Shown here: positions 7,150 to 7,412 of the stretch, piece after piece
How positions within the stretch are numbered: position 1 is the stretch's first letter
Layout: the number at the start of each line of letters is the position of its first letter
NCBI GenBank assembly: GCA_043811005.1
Contig: JBDRNO010000142.1
Location: 1-7,412, forward strand
DNA: 7,412 bases
Source: JBDRNO01 sp043811005
GTDB lineage: Bacteria > Bacteroidota > Bacteroidia > NORP154
Direction: 5' to 3'
The notes under the pieces: generated by a model
The model's database searches: none
Seen by the model: the letters and a program-made list of their open reading frames with translations, nothing else
What the model was told of the DNA's origin: nothing
Position numbers and translations under genes: made by a program

Positions 7150-7220
7150 TGATATTGTACATTGATTGACGATAGTATTGCTTGTACTTTTTTTAAATTA
7201 AATGATAGTATTTTATTTGT

Positions 7221-7228
7221 TACATTTG
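7221..7228 (+). promoter_or_regulatory. Possible Bacteroidota -7 promoter motif
   Basis: The bases tacatttg match the TAnnTTTG consensus of Bacteroidota primary sigma promoters. No TTG is found at the expected -33 distance, and the motif ends only 7 nt before the ATG at 7236. If it is real, the message would begin at or next to the start codon, that is, be nearly leaderless. The match may be chance in AT-rich DNA. Confidence 0.3.
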
Positions 7229-7235
7229 CTTATAT

Positions 7236-7412
7236 ATGCAAATAATTAAACATATAACCAGGAACTGCTTAAAACAAAATTTTAGCTTTTCAATATTTAA
7301 ACTTTCCCAAAGTTTTAAACTTTGGGAAAGTTACACCCTATACCTCTATATCCTTATCCCCATCCTCATTTTTATACCTGTAATATCTAACGCCCAGATA
7401 AGAACATCAGTT
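7236..7412 (+). CDS. Start of a secreted protein gene, cut by the window end
   Basis: The frame from ATG 7236 is open for 59 codons to the last base of the window. Residues 35-53 form a strongly hydrophobic core ending in LIPILIFIPVISNAQ, with likely signal peptidase cleavage SNA|Q (53/54). Many Bacteroidota exported proteins start their mature chain with Q in this way. No other ATG, GTG or TTG lies in frame before the core. The region before the core is about 34 residues, long for a signal peptide, and 11 codons of it are the palindrome at 7300-7332. The gene starts 86 bp after the stop of the giant gene on the same strand, so co-transcription is possible. The mature protein begins with IRTSV and nothing more can be said of its function. 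It could belong to the same surface system, but that is a guess from position. Confidence 0.6.
   Translation, partial: MQIIKHITRNCLKQNFSFSIFKLSQSFKLWESYTLYLYILIPILIFIPVISNAQIRTSV
7300..7332. repeat. 33-bp palindrome P3, in frame before the next gene's signal core
   Basis: The arms aactttcccaaagttt (7300-7315) and aaactttgggaaagtt (7317-7332) are exact reverse complements around one base (7316). Each arm is itself palindromic about a CCC or GGG centre. Read in the frame of the downstream gene it encodes roughly KLSQSFKLWES (residues 22-32). No T-run follows (acaccct comes next), so it is not a standard intrinsic terminator for the upstream gene, although it could still act as an RNA hairpin if the downstream start is wrongly placed. 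Confidence 0.8.

Noticed and set aside
7150..7195. Possible intrinsic terminator after the giant gene, before the T-run at 7188-7194
   Set aside because: No stable stem precedes the T-run. Only the four-base word gtac recurs (7157-7160, 7184-7187), which is too weak to call.
7171..7212. Direct repeat of gatagtatt (7171-7179 and 7204-7212)
   Set aside because: Nine bases in AT-rich DNA with no symmetric arrangement. There is not enough to claim an operator or a target-site duplication.

Overview
The window looks like AT-rich Bacteroidota DNA. The main evidence is one giant secreted protein that ends in a type IX secretion system (T9SS) type A C-terminal sorting domain. That domain is preceded by the LPVELL...WATASETNNDYF...YRLKQTD beta-sandwich that very often sits before it in this phylum. 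The start codons also lack a Shine-Dalgarno sequence, as is common there. Genus or species cannot be told from the sequence.

Layout: (1) Positions 1-690 hold no credible gene. An AT-rich GAATTT-type degenerate repeat (1-118) is followed by a GC-richer cluster of REP-like palindromic elements (132-440) and then a very AT-rich leader (441-690). (2) Positions 691-7149 are a single 2152-residue open reading frame: signal peptide, a G8-like opening segment, beta-strand repeats, a closing beta domain, then a second G8-like segment, more repeats and a second closing domain, an Ig/FN3-like domain, and the T9SS sorting domain. The protein appears to be built as two copies of one plan joined head to tail. 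It is probably exported and anchored to, or released from, the cell surface; an adhesive or matrix role is inference. (3) Positions 7236-7412 hold the beginning of a second same-strand gene whose product has a clear signal peptide ending SNA|Q. It runs off the window.

The observation most worth following is a set of three palindromes, each exactly 33 bp (6568-6600, 6678-6710, 7300-7332). They have unrelated core sequences but the same geometry: two arms of 15-16 nt around a 1-3 nt centre. Two lie in frame in loops of the Ig-like domain of the giant gene, and the third lies in frame in the N-terminal part of the next gene. Because 33 bp is 11 codons, each can enter a gene without shifting the frame. 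This resembles in principle the Rickettsia palindromic elements that insert in frame into protein genes, but here in a Bacteroidota-like genome and with much shorter units.
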